From Anaerolineales bacterium (GTDB lineage: Bacteria; Chloroflexota; Anaerolineae; Anaerolineales; UBA6663), in contig JAEURM010000027.1 of assembly GCA_016789245.1 (NCBI GenBank), forward strand, positions 1 to 13,398: a DNA stretch of 13,398 bases, given 5' to 3'. The position numbers and the translations under genes are program-made. Positions 6,191 through 13,300 of this stretch are shown here, piece by piece. The notes beneath the pieces are model-generated. The model did no database searches and was not told where the DNA came from. It worked only from the letters and a program-made list of their open reading frames with translations. Numbering within the stretch: the stretch's first letter is position 1; every line of letters starts with the position of its first letter.

Positions 6191-6829
6191 TTACGCCCGC
6201 CCTAAACGCGCGCGCACCCAACGCATGATGGCTTCGTGATTTTCTTGCCACAGGTGGATGGCCGTGGGCGCAACTGAAAGCACAATTACCACCAACACAA
6301 TCACTACAAAGTAGCGGTCCAACACTTCGGGCGGGAAGATGCTACCGAGAAAGTAGCCGGCCAACGTGACGCCGATGGCCCAGACTAATCCACCCACCAG
6401 ATTGAACAACATAAAGCGTTTGTATTCCATCTCTACTGCGCCAGCCACAATGGGGGCAAACGTGCGGATAAAGGGCATAAAACGCGCCAAGACTATGGTT
6501 TTACCACCGTGTTGGTCATAGAACTTTTTAGCCGCTAGCAAATTCTTGGGCCGAAAGAACAAGGACTCTTCCCGTTGAAAGAGCGGTGGGCCAGCTTTAC
6601 GGCCAAACCAGTAGCCCACGTTATCACCTAACACCGCCGCCACAAACAGCATCGGCAACAGCACCCAAATGCTAAGCAGACCTTTGTACGCAAACAAACC
6701 GGCCGTGAGCAGTAAGCTATCACCCGGCAGGAAAAAGCCAAAGAACAAGCCGGATTCAGCAAACACAATCAAAAATAAACCTACATACCCAAAGGTTTCA
6801 ATCAAAAAGCGCGGGTCAAGCCAACCCAT
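6191..6829 (-). CDS. DedA (SNARE-associated/VTT) family membrane protein
   Basis: An integral membrane protein of 212 residues, typical for DedA. Members are thought to flip or transport lipids such as undecaprenyl phosphate or phosphatidylethanolamine, or to support proton-motive-force-dependent tolerance; the exact substrate cannot be read from sequence. Visible family features are E25 and D37 in FAESGLFFGFFLPGDSLL, the GDNVGYWFGRKAG loop (68-80), and ARFMPFIRTFAP with R116 and R122, all at positions where acidic and arginine residues matter in E. coli YqjA. A re-entrant-loop-like hydrophobic segment and further transmembrane segments follow. The start ATG (6827-6829, minus strand) has an AAGGA-like ribosome binding site. 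It is transcribed towards the cyclophilin genes and away from the Roadblock operon. Confidence 0.93.
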   Translation of the reverse strand: MGWLDPRFLIETFGYVGLFLIVFAESGLFFGFFLPGDSLLLTAGLFAYKGLLSIWVLLPMLFVAAVLGDNVGYWFGRKAGPPLFQREESLFFRPKNLLAAKKFYDQHGGKTIVLARFMPFIRTFAPIVAGAVEMEYKRFMLFNLVGGLVWAIGVTLAGYFLGSIFPPEVLDRYFVVIVLVVIVLSVAPTAIHLWQENHEAIMRWVRARLGRA

Positions 6830-6916
6830 AGAAAATTCCTTTCCAGCCCATCTCGGTTAGCCTGTGAGTTGCGCCGAATGAGCAATAGGAGTAAAACTCC
6901 AGCCATGAACTGCGCG

Positions 6917-6922
6917 ATTATA
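6917..6922 (-). promoter_or_regulatory. Candidate -10 box for the DedA gene
   Basis: The minus strand reads TATAAT here, about 88 bases upstream of the DedA ATG. No good -35 box lies at the usual distance. The predicted leader contains a small hairpin, ggagt-aaa-actcc (6888-6900). The rest of the 241-bp divergent region (6830-7070) holds only this and the opposite promoter. Confidence 0.3.
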
Positions 6923-6986
6923 CTGGCAAGCGCTGGGAACACTGATAGGAGGATGGTCTATCCCCACCTACTCAACGTAAATTCGC

Positions 6987-7015
6987 TTGACACCCCTCAG
7001 CCGCTATGCTACATT
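6987..7015 (+). promoter_or_regulatory. Sigma-70-type promoter of the Roadblock-V4R operon
   Basis: TTGACA (6987-6992) is a perfect -35 box and TACATT (7010-7015) a reasonable -10 box, with the ideal 17-bp spacing. Transcription would start near 7022, giving a leader of about 50 nt that contains the GGAGGA ribosome binding site. The promoter before the last gene in the window (13188-13215) has nearly the same form. Confidence 0.65.
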
Positions 7016-7070
7016 TTCGCGCGGCTTTACATTATTGATTGCCCTCTCACTGACTTCGGAGGATACTGCC

Positions 7071-7442
7071 TTGGCCAAGTCTCGAACTGAACTCATGGTC
7101 GATCGCCTGCGTGACATGCAGGTGAGTAGCCCAGATATTGAAGCGTCCGCGGTGGTAAGCGTGGACGGCTTGCCGATTGCCACCAACCTGCCTCGCGAGG
7201 TGGAGGAAGATCGCGTTTCGGCGATGTCCGCCGCGATGCTCTCCCTCGGCGAACGGATTGCGTCTGAACTTGGACGCGGTACGCTGAACGAGGTGTACAT
7301 CAAAGGCGAAAAAGGCTATGTGCTTTTGCAATCTGTGGGCAGTGAAGCAGTGCTGACAGTGTTGGCGCGTGAAAACGCCAAAATGGGCTTGGTCTTCTTA
7401 GATATGCGCCGCGCGGCGGAAGACTTGGCGAAGCTCGTCTAA
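7071..7442 (+). CDS. Roadblock/LC7 domain protein
   Basis: A 123-residue single-domain protein. Roadblock/LC7 (MglB-like) proteins dimerise and regulate small Ras-like GTPases such as MglA in polarity, motility or signalling. Family features: an N-terminal helix (MVDRLRDMQ), the first strand IEASAVVSVDGLPIAT, the helix SAMSAAMLSLGERIASELG, then YIKGEKGYVLLQSVG and AVLTVLARENAKMGLVFLDMRRAAEDLAKLV. The start is TTG 7071: GGAGGA (7058-7063) lies 7 nt before it and the resulting length fits the family. A longer frame from 6987 would overlap the promoter and is rejected. The V4R gene begins 18 nt after it, so the two form an operon. No MglA-like GTPase is in the window. Confidence 0.9.
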   Translation: MAKSRTELMVDRLRDMQVSSPDIEASAVVSVDGLPIATNLPREVEEDRVSAMSAAMLSLGERIASELGRGTLNEVYIKGEKGYVLLQSVGSEAVLTVLARENAKMGLVFLDMRRAAEDLAKLV

Positions 7443-7460
7443 TTTTCGGGAGTATCCTGC

Positions 7461-8093
7461 GTGAACGCTATCCCCAAGAGCGGCCTCTACTACCCCAACA
7501 AAGTGGCACGCATTTATTTGCAAGCCATGGAAGAAGTGATGGGCAAGAACGGCCTGAATGCCATTCTCAACATGGCCAGCCTAAAAAACTTAATTGATAA
7601 CTATCCGCCCGATAACCTTGAGCGTGAATTTGATTTTGCCGATTATTCTGCGGTGAACGGCGCCCTAGAAGAAATGTATGGCCCGCGCGGTGGCCGCGGC
7701 TTGGCGCAACGGGCCGGGCGCGCTTCTTTTGCGCAAGGCTTACGCAACTTCGGGGCGTTGGCCGGCGCGGGCGATTTGGCGTTCAAAGTTCTGCCCCTGC
7801 CCATGAAGCTGAAAATGGGCATTCCGGCCATGGCCAAAGTGTTCTCATCTCTAAGTGACCAAAAGAGCACGGTGGAAGAAACACCGGATGAGTATCTGTA
7901 TGTGATGAGGCCCTGCCCAGTCTGCCACGGGCGACACAGCGATAAACCCATGTGCTTTGCGGCGGTGGGCTTACTCCAAGAAGGCCTCAAGTGGGTTTCG
8001 GGTGGGCATGAGTTCAAGGTGTATGAGAAGCAATGTATTGCAGTCGGGGACGAAGCGTGTGTGCTCGCGATTCCTAAAGAGCCCGTGAGCTAA
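7461..8093 (+). CDS. V4R-domain (4-vinyl reductase-like) protein
   Basis: A 210-residue protein. The last third shows the V4R pattern: CPVCHG (C152, C155), MCFAAVGLLQEGL (C165), FKVYEKQCIAVGDEAC (C192, C200). V4R domains are small-molecule-binding, often cysteine-rich modules found in bacteriochlorophyll enzymes (BchJ), in regulators of aromatic catabolism and near TRAPP-like folds; cysteines often bind zinc. The N-terminal half has no motif I recognise beyond the general V4R layout (YYPNKVARIYLQAMEEVMG at the start). The start GTG 7461 has GGGAG (7448-7452) at 8-nt spacing. Operon context with a Roadblock protein suggests a sensor or signalling role rather than pigment synthesis, for which there are no other genes here. 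A terminator follows. Confidence 0.8.
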   Translation: MNAIPKSGLYYPNKVARIYLQAMEEVMGKNGLNAILNMASLKNLIDNYPPDNLEREFDFADYSAVNGALEEMYGPRGGRGLAQRAGRASFAQGLRNFGALAGAGDLAFKVLPLPMKLKMGIPAMAKVFSSLSDQKSTVEETPDEYLYVMRPCPVCHGRHSDKPMCFAAVGLLQEGLKWVSGGHEFKVYEKQCIAVGDEACVLAIPKEPVS

Positions 8094-8119
8094 CCCCCAC
8101 CACTCCCTGCGTTTGTGAC

Positions 8120-8157
8120 CGGGGCTAGACCGTTGTTCATCGGTCAGCCCCGTTTTT
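8120..8157 (+). terminator. Rho-independent terminator after the V4R gene
   Basis: cggggctagaccg (8120-8132) pairs with cggtcagccccg (8141-8152), with one bulged A and an 8-nt loop, followed by TTTTT (8153-8157). It ends the Roadblock-V4R operon. Its T-run finishes only four bases before the ATG of the next gene, which is unusual. Confidence 0.88.
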
Positions 8158-8161
8158 ATTG

Positions 8162-8896
8162 ATGAAGACCACCGTTATTATTCCAACTTATAACGAAGCG
8201 GAAAATTTACGCGGTCTAGCGGAGCAATTGTGGGCGTTGCCCTTGCCGCTCAGCCTTATTGTGGTGGATGACGCTTCACCCGATGGCACCGGCCAAATTG
8301 CCGATGAAATTGCCCGTCAAAACCCCAACCGCTTCAGCATCATTCATCGCCCTGGGCTAATGGGCTTGGGCACAGCGTATGTGGCAGGCTTCCAGCAAGC
8401 GTTAGCCAGCGGCGCAGAAGCGATTGTGCAAATGGATGCGGATTTTTCGCACTCGCCCAGCTACCTGCCAGAAATGGTCACGCAGTTGGCGCAGTATGAT
8501 GTGGTGGTTGGTTCACGTTACACCCCCGGCGGCGGCACCGATAAAGAATGGGGCTTAGGCCGCAAAATGCTTTCCTCATGGGCTAATTTTTACGCCCGTA
8601 ACATCCTTGGCCTGCGCACGTATGACGCCACGGCTGGCTTCCGGGCGTGGCGGAGCGAAACCCTGCGCGGCTTGGGACTGGATCGGATTGTCTCCAACGG
8701 CTATGTCTTTCAAGTAGAATTAACTTACCTCACCGAACGGCTGGGCTACCACACACTAGAAGTGCCGATTTATTTTGAAGACCGGCGCATTGGCCGCTCT
8801 AAGATGAGCATGAAGGTGAAGCTGGAAGCCGCCTTCCGGGTGTGGCAGGTGGCATGGCGGCACCACTTGCTTACCCACCGAGACCGGCGGGCTTAG
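8162..8896 (+). CDS. Polyprenyl (dolichol)-phosphate sugar synthase, GT2 family
   Basis: Transfers a sugar from a nucleotide donor to a polyprenyl phosphate on the cytoplasmic face of the membrane. The 244-residue protein is close to single-domain DPM1-type mannosyltransferases. Motifs: VIIPTYNE at the N-terminus (residues 5-12), [10 protein letters not shown] with D36-D37, the metal-binding MDADFSHSP (D92 and D94), [11 protein letters not shown], the acceptor-side TAGFRAWR, and the C-terminal signature [15 protein letters not shown] typical of the DPM1/Ppm1 group. No transmembrane helices are present at the C-terminus, unlike CsbB or GtrB. Mannose is the commonest sugar for this group, but glucose or GlcNAc cannot be excluded. 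ATG 8162 is chosen because the first beta strand begins at residue 3; there is no ribosome binding site. The next gene encodes a GT-C transferase and flippase that could use its product. Confidence 0.92.
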   Translation: MKTTVIIPTYNEAENLRGLAEQLWALPLPLSLIVVDDASPDGTGQIADEIARQNPNRFSIIHRPGLMGLGTAYVAGFQQALASGAEAIVQMDADFSHSPSYLPEMVTQLAQYDVVVGSRYTPGGGTDKEWGLGRKMLSSWANFYARNILGLRTYDATAGFRAWRSETLRGLGLDRIVSNGYVFQVELTYLTERLGYHTLEVPIYFEDRRIGRSKMSMKVKLEAAFRVWQVAWRHHLLTHRDRRA

Positions 8897-8916
8897 TTTT
8901 CCGAAACTTGGAAAAC
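8896..8916. repeat. Short hairpin after the GT2 gene
   Basis: gttttcc (8896-8902) and ggaaaac (8910-8916) form a perfect 7-bp stem with a 7-nt loop (gaaactt). It begins on the last base of the GT2 stop codon. No T-tract follows, so it is not a clear terminator. The rest of the gap to 9026 shows no recognisable signal. Confidence 0.5.
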
Positions 8917-9026
8917 ACTGAAGGGCGCGGGCTGACGAGCATTTCAAGACCGTCTTCATTACCCGTGTGGTGCACTCTTCCACGGCACGCCAACGCTACT
9001 TAATTCGTCTTACCCTGCAACTCAAG

Positions 9027-12000
9027 ATGCGTTCCTTATTTACGCGCTTCCAAGCTGATTTAGCCCTTGCGGCTTTGCTGTTCATTCTGCCGCTGATTTT
9101 GTTCTGGCAAGTAACGGTGGGTGGGCGCACCCTCATCCCCGGTGATAACCTAACGCTGTTTGAGCCGTGGAAAAGCGCCGCTGTTGAGTTAGGCGTGAGT
9201 GGCCCGCCCCACAATGATTTAGTTTCTGATTTAGTTTTAGAAAACTATCTGTGGAAAAAATTCACCATTGAGTCCGCGCAAGGCGGCGAAATTCCGTTGT
9301 GGAATCCGCACTTGTTCACGGGCGTGCCTTTCCTCGCCGCTGGGCAACACTCCGCGCTATATCCGTTCTCAATTCTGTATTACGTTTTACCCCTTTCGTT
9401 GGCTTACGGCTGGTTTACGGTTTCCCAACTGTGGCTGGCGGGCGTGCTGATGTATGTGTTCTTGCGCGTGCTAGGCCTGCACCGCTACAGCGCCGTGTTT
9501 GGGGCGGTGCTGTATGAGTTGTGCGGCTTTATGACGGCTAGCGTGGTTTTTCAGATGATTATCGCGGCTGCGGCGTGGTTGCCGTTGGTGCTCACCAGCA
9601 TTGAGCTGATTGCGCGCCAACAACCCGCGCTCGGCGGGCGGCCCGCCACTGTGCCGTGGGTAGCGCTGGGCGCCGTTGGCGTGGGCATGCAACTGTTGGC
9701 CGGCCACGTAGAAATCACGTATTACACGCTCATGGTTTCCGGCGCGTTTGCGCTGTGGCGGCTAGCCGTTGTAAGGGCGAATGGCCGTCCGCCCTTACGC
9801 GTCATATTTCGCCGGGCCATTGCCATGCTAGCTGTACCGCTATTGGGCGTGGCCTTAGGCGCAGTGCAATTTGTGCCGCTGTATGAATTGGCCAGCAACA
9901 GCTTCCGCACGGGCCGCGCCACGTTTGATGAAATTCGCGGTTGGGCCTTTCCGCTCCGGCACGCGCTGATTTATCTCATCCCTAATTTCTACGGCTCACC
10001 CGCCCACCACAACTATTTGGATTTGTTCAGTGGGCAGTGGCAGGCCGCGCCCCTCAACAATCAAACTATTTTCTGGGGCATCAAAAACTACGTGGAAGGC
10101 GCAACCTATCTTGGCGTTTTACCGCTCCTACTCGCCCCGCTCGCCGTTCTAAACTGGTGGCGCTCACGTTCACCCAATCACTCAATCACTCAATCACCTG
10201 TATTTTTCTTTTCCCTGCTTTCCATTTTTGCTTTGCTTTTTGCTTTCGGCTCCCCACTCTACGCCCTCATCTTCTGGCTTCCCGGCATCAGCCAGTTGCA
10301 CTCACCGTTCCGTTGGGTGTGGCCGCTGGCACTAAGCGTGGCCGTGTTGGCGGCCTACGGGCTGGAGTATTTAGAAAACAGGGCATCTAATACAGAACGC
10401 CGAAAGAGAGCTACCCGCCGTTGGGGATTGGTGGAAATTTTGGCGTGGGGCGCGATGGGCGGCGGCGTGCTAACGCTGTTGGCTTTGAGCTTGGCGTGGT
10501 GGCAGTTTGCGCGGCTAGAAAATTTCTTCAACCGTTTGGTGCCAGAGTTGGCGCTGGCCAGCCAAGCGTTTAATAGCGGCGCGATGTTCTTCTCTTACAC
10601 CGCGCCGTGGGCCGCACTGTTTGCCGCTACGCTGTTGGCTTCCGGCGCGGTTCTGCGGCTGAGCCAAAGCTCATTCACCATTTTAGGCCGGCCCGCGTGG
10701 AAGGCGGCGGCCATCGGTGTCCTCGCCGTTGATTTAATCATGACGATCTGGGGCTTCAATCCCGCTTCTGACCCGAAGCTATTAGAGTATGTTGCGCCCT
10801 CTGCGAAGTTTTTACAGCAAGATGCAAGTTTGTGGCGCTACACCAGTTTTGACCCAACGGGCCAGAAACCGTACAACGCCAATGTGGGCTGGTATTACAA
10901 CTTCCAAGATGTGCGCGGCTATGACTCACTCTTTACGCGCCAATACGCCGATTACATGAAGTTGATTAATCCGCAGTATGAGTTGGATTTCAACCGCATT
11001 GCGCCGCTGAGCGAGTGGGACGCGCTCAACTCTCCATTGCTAGATTTGCTCAATGTGAAATATGTTGTGAGCGTGGTGGAAATTCCCAATAACAAATACA
11101 CGCTGGTATTTGATGGCGAAGTAAAAATTTACCGCAACGAAGCTGTGATGCCGCGCGCGTATACTCTGCCGCAAACGGCTACCTTGGCCGTGGATGATTT
11201 TGCCCAAGCCGTTCAGCAGTTCAACCCGCGCGAGTACGCGATGGTAGCGCCGCCAGATGCGGGTGGCGTGCAATTTGCTCTGCCAGCCGCCTACGCAGAA
11301 GCCACAGTTACTTCCTATCAAAACAACACCGTGTTTGTGGATGCGGCCCCGGCGGAGCCAAGCTGGCTGATTTTGCTGGATGCGTATGACGCGGGCTGGA
11401 AGGCGTACGTGCGCGAAATTGGCGCGGCGGATAACACCGAAAAGGAAGTGCCGCTGGTGCGCATAAACGGCAACTTTCGCGGTGTACGGCTAGAAGCGGG
11501 TGAATGGACGGTGCGCTTCCGGTACACGCCGGTGAGTGTGCGGCTGGGCGGCATCATCTCTTTGCTCACTGGCATCACGTTAGTTTTCTTTTTAGGTGTG
11601 TGGCTGTGGCGTTACTTCTATCAAGAAAGCAAGATAGACAGCACCGCCCGCCGCATTGCTAAGAACGCGCTCGCGCCGCTGGCCCTTAACCTAATGAACC
11701 GCGCCATTGATATGATTTTTGCCGCCTTCATGGCGCGCGTGCTTGGCCCCGAAGATATGGGCAAGTATTACTACGCCATCGTCATCTTTGGCTGGTTTGA
11801 AATCATTAGCAACTATGGGCTGAACACGTTTCTCACGCGTGAAGTGAGCCGTGACCGCGCCCACGCCGGACGGTATCTCATCAACACCACCGTTCTGCGG
11901 CTGTGGCTGGGCTTTGCGTTTATCCCAGCGTTGGCGGGCATTCTTGGGCTGTTCTTCTTTGCGCCCGCGTTGGGCTTTGCTGTGGACGCACTCACCACTG

Positions 12001-13166
12001 ATGTGCTGTGGGCCATCGGCTTGCTCGTGTTGGCGCAAGCGCCCGCCACCATTTCTATGGGCCTCAGTGCCTTGTTTTACGCGTTTGAAAAAGCAGAATA
12101 TCCAGCGGCGGTGGCCACGCTTACCACGTTGGTAAAAGTGGGCTTGGGCACAGTGGCGCTGATTTTGGGTTACGGCTTTGTGGGCTTGGCAGGCGCCAGC
12201 ATTCTGGTGAATGTGGTGACGTTGGCCGTGTTGGGTTTGTTAGCATGGCGCGTGTTGGGCGGCGCGGCGTTGGTGGGCATGGCCCCGTCTGCCGCCTCGT
12301 CCCCGTCCAATATTGATTGGCCGCTACAAAAATCCGCCCTGCGTGAATCATTTCCGCTGATGCTGAATAACTTGTTGGCCACGTTGTTCTTTAAAGTAGA
12401 TGTAACTCTGCTCAAGCCCATTCGCGGCGCAACGGAAGTGGGTTGGTACAGTGTGGGCTACAAATATGTGGATGCTTTCAACATTGTGCCCTCGCTCTTC
12501 ACCTTTGCGCTCTTCCCCCTGCTCTCCCGCCAAGCCACGCAAAAAGAGCAACATGAAACTCTGCGCTACACCTACGGCTTCGCCATCAAACTGCTCACCA
12601 TTTTAGTTTTGCCGCTGGCCGTGGCCACCACCTTCTTAGCAGAATTAATGGTGGGCTTGCTCGGCGGCGCGGAATATCTGCCGTACGGCGCTATCGCCCT
12701 CGTCATCTTAGCTTGGTCAATGCCGTTCGGCTGGCTGAACAGCGTGACGAATTACGTGTTGATAGCGGTGGGGCAACAGCGCGGCCTTACGCGGGCGTTT
12801 GCAGTTTCAGTGGTGTTCAACGTGGTGCTCAATCTTATCTTTTTGCCCATGTACGGTTTTGTGGCCGCCGCCGCCATCACCATTGCCTCAGAATTTTTTG
12901 AAGGGCTGGCCTTTTACTACTACGTTCACAAACACGTGGGCCGCGTGCCGTGGCTTAAGATGCTGTGGCGGCCATGGCTGTGCGCGGGTGGAATGGCGCT
13001 GGTGATGTACTTGCTTTGGCCCGTAAACGGCTTGCTGGCTTTGCTAGCTTCCAGCGGCGCGTATTTGGCTGGCATTATTTTGCTCGGTGCCTTCAACGCG
13101 GAAGAACGCGCCACGCTAGTGAGCATTTTGCCTAGTTCGGTGCGGCAGAGGTTGGCGGCGAATTGA
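9027..13166 (+). CDS. Fusion protein: YfhO-type GT-C glycosyltransferase plus Wzx/RfbX-type flippase
   Basis: One uninterrupted frame encodes 1379 residues. Residues 1-860 are YfhO-like: first membrane helix (about 9-28), the acidic first-loop motif PGDNLTLFEPW with D40, then LWNPHLFTGVPF (from L91), many transmembrane segments, and a soluble outer domain (about 585-830) ending in the YfhO hallmarks YDAGWKAYV (W791) and VRINGNFRGVRLEAGEWTV, then a last helix (about 838-860). Residues about 870-1379 are a polysaccharide-export flippase of the MOP superfamily: MARVLGPEDMGKYYYA, NYGLNTFLTREVSRD, and repeated hydrophobic helices to the end. YfhO-type enzymes transfer sugar from polyprenyl phosphate on the outer face; Wzx-type proteins flip lipid-linked sugars. 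Start: ATG 9027 gives a normal N-terminus; GTG 8967 would add 20 residues. Neither has a clear ribosome binding site. The gene ends with TGA. Confidence 0.88.
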   Translation: MRSLFTRFQADLALAALLFILPLILFWQVTVGGRTLIPGDNLTLFEPWKSAAVELGVSGPPHNDLVSDLVLENYLWKKFTIESAQGGEIPLWNPHLFTGVPFLAAGQHSALYPFSILYYVLPLSLAYGWFTVSQLWLAGVLMYVFLRVLGLHRYSAVFGAVLYELCGFMTASVVFQMIIAAAAWLPLVLTSIELIARQQPALGGRPATVPWVALGAVGVGMQLLAGHVEITYYTLMVSGAFALWRLAVVRANGRPPLRVIFRRAIAMLAVPLLGVALGAVQFVPLYELASNSFRTGRATFDEIRGWAFPLRHALIYLIPNFYGSPAHHNYLDLFSGQWQAAPLNNQTIFWGIKNYVEGATYLGVLPLLLAPLAVLNWWRSRSPNHSITQSPVFFFSLLSIFALLFAFGSPLYALIFWLPGISQLHSPFRWVWPLALSVAVLAAYGLEYLENRASNTERRKRATRRWGLVEILAWGAMGGGVLTLLALSLAWWQFARLENFFNRLVPELALASQAFNSGAMFFSYTAPWAALFAATLLASGAVLRLSQSSFTILGRPAWKAAAIGVLAVDLIMTIWGFNPASDPKLLEYVAPSAKFLQQDASLWRYTSFDPTGQKPYNANVGWYYNFQDVRGYDSLFTRQYADYMKLINPQYELDFNRIAPLSEWDALNSPLLDLLNVKYVVSVVEIPNNKYTLVFDGEVKIYRNEAVMPRAYTLPQTATLAVDDFAQAVQQFNPREYAMVAPPDAGGVQFALPAAYAEATVTSYQNNTVFVDAAPAEPSWLILLDAYDAGWKAYVREIGAADNTEKEVPLVRINGNFRGVRLEAGEWTVRFRYTPVSVRLGGIISLLTGITLVFFLGVWLWRYFYQESKIDSTARRIAKNALAPLALNLMNRAIDMIFAAFMARVLGPEDMGKYYYAIVIFGWFEIISNYGLNTFLTREVSRDRAHAGRYLINTTVLRLWLGFAFIPALAGILGLFFFAPALGFAVDALTTDVLWAIGLLVLAQAPATISMGLSALFYAFEKAEYPAAVATLTTLVKVGLGTVALILGYGFVGLAGASILVNVVTLAVLGLLAWRVLGGAALVGMAPSAASSPSNIDWPLQKSALRESFPLMLNNLLATLFFKVDVTLLKPIRGATEVGWYSVGYKYVDAFNIVPSLFTFALFPLLSRQATQKEQHETLRYTYGFAIKLLTILVLPLAVATTFLAELMVGLLGGAEYLPYGAIALVILAWSMPFGWLNSVTNYVLIAVGQQRGLTRAFAVSVVFNVVLNLIFLPMYGFVAAAAITIASEFFEGLAFYYYVHKHVGRVPWLKMLWRPWLCAGGMALVMYLLWPVNGLLALLASSGAYLAGIILLGAFNAEERATLVSILPSSVRQRLAAN
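9771..9798. repeat. 28-nt near-perfect palindrome inside the YfhO-flippase gene
   Basis: Arms gtaagggcg (9771-9779) and cgcccttac (9790-9798) pair perfectly, and the centre (aatggccgtc) is also mostly self-complementary. It encodes a short loop (VVRANGRPPL) between membrane segments without breaking the frame. It looks like an inserted dispersed palindrome and not like part of the family sequence. Confidence 0.75.
10175..10198 (+). repeat. Three tandem copies of an 8-bp unit inside the YfhO-flippase gene
   Basis: caatcact, caatcact and caatcacc follow each other without spacing. Because three 8-bp units make 24 bases, the frame is kept; they encode NHSITQSP in a loop between hydrophobic segments. 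Confidence 0.8.
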
Positions 13167-13187
13167 CTGTTAGCGCTCAGAAACCGG

Positions 13188-13215
13188 TTGACAAGGCGGA
13201 ATTCCGTTCTACACT
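13188..13215 (+). promoter_or_regulatory. Sigma-70-type promoter before the last gene
   Basis: TTGACA (13188-13193) and TACACT (13210-13215) are separated by 16 bp. Transcription would start near 13222 and leave a leader of about 80 nt. Confidence 0.6.
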
Positions 13216-13251
13216 CTAGGGAATATCAACCTCCTTCTTAACTTTCGTAGC

Positions 13252-13278
13252 GTAATAAGCCGCCTACAGCGGTATTAC
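13252..13278 (+). promoter_or_regulatory. Hairpin in the 5' leader of the last gene
   Basis: gtaata plus ccgc (13252-13263, with a two-base bulge) pairs with gcggtattac (13269-13278) around a 5-nt loop. It lies between the predicted transcription start and the ribosome binding site GGAGAG (13291-13296). No known riboswitch class is recognised. Confidence 0.35.
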
Positions 13279-13300
13279 AACCTCATCCTTGGAGAGCCCC

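Noticed and set aside
6869..7090. Small 73-residue frame in the divergent promoter region
   Set aside because: It covers both promoters, has no recognisable protein pattern, and the AGGAGG in it directly touches an ATG with no spacing.
8996..9214. Antisense frames opposite the large membrane protein and other genes
   Set aside because: They are low-complexity shadows of GC-rich codons with no start signals or family motifs.
13164..13200. Second selenocysteine site at the TGA ending the YfhO-flippase gene
   Set aside because: The protein is complete at this point, the frame beyond runs into a promoter, and no stable hairpin with a G-containing loop is evident.
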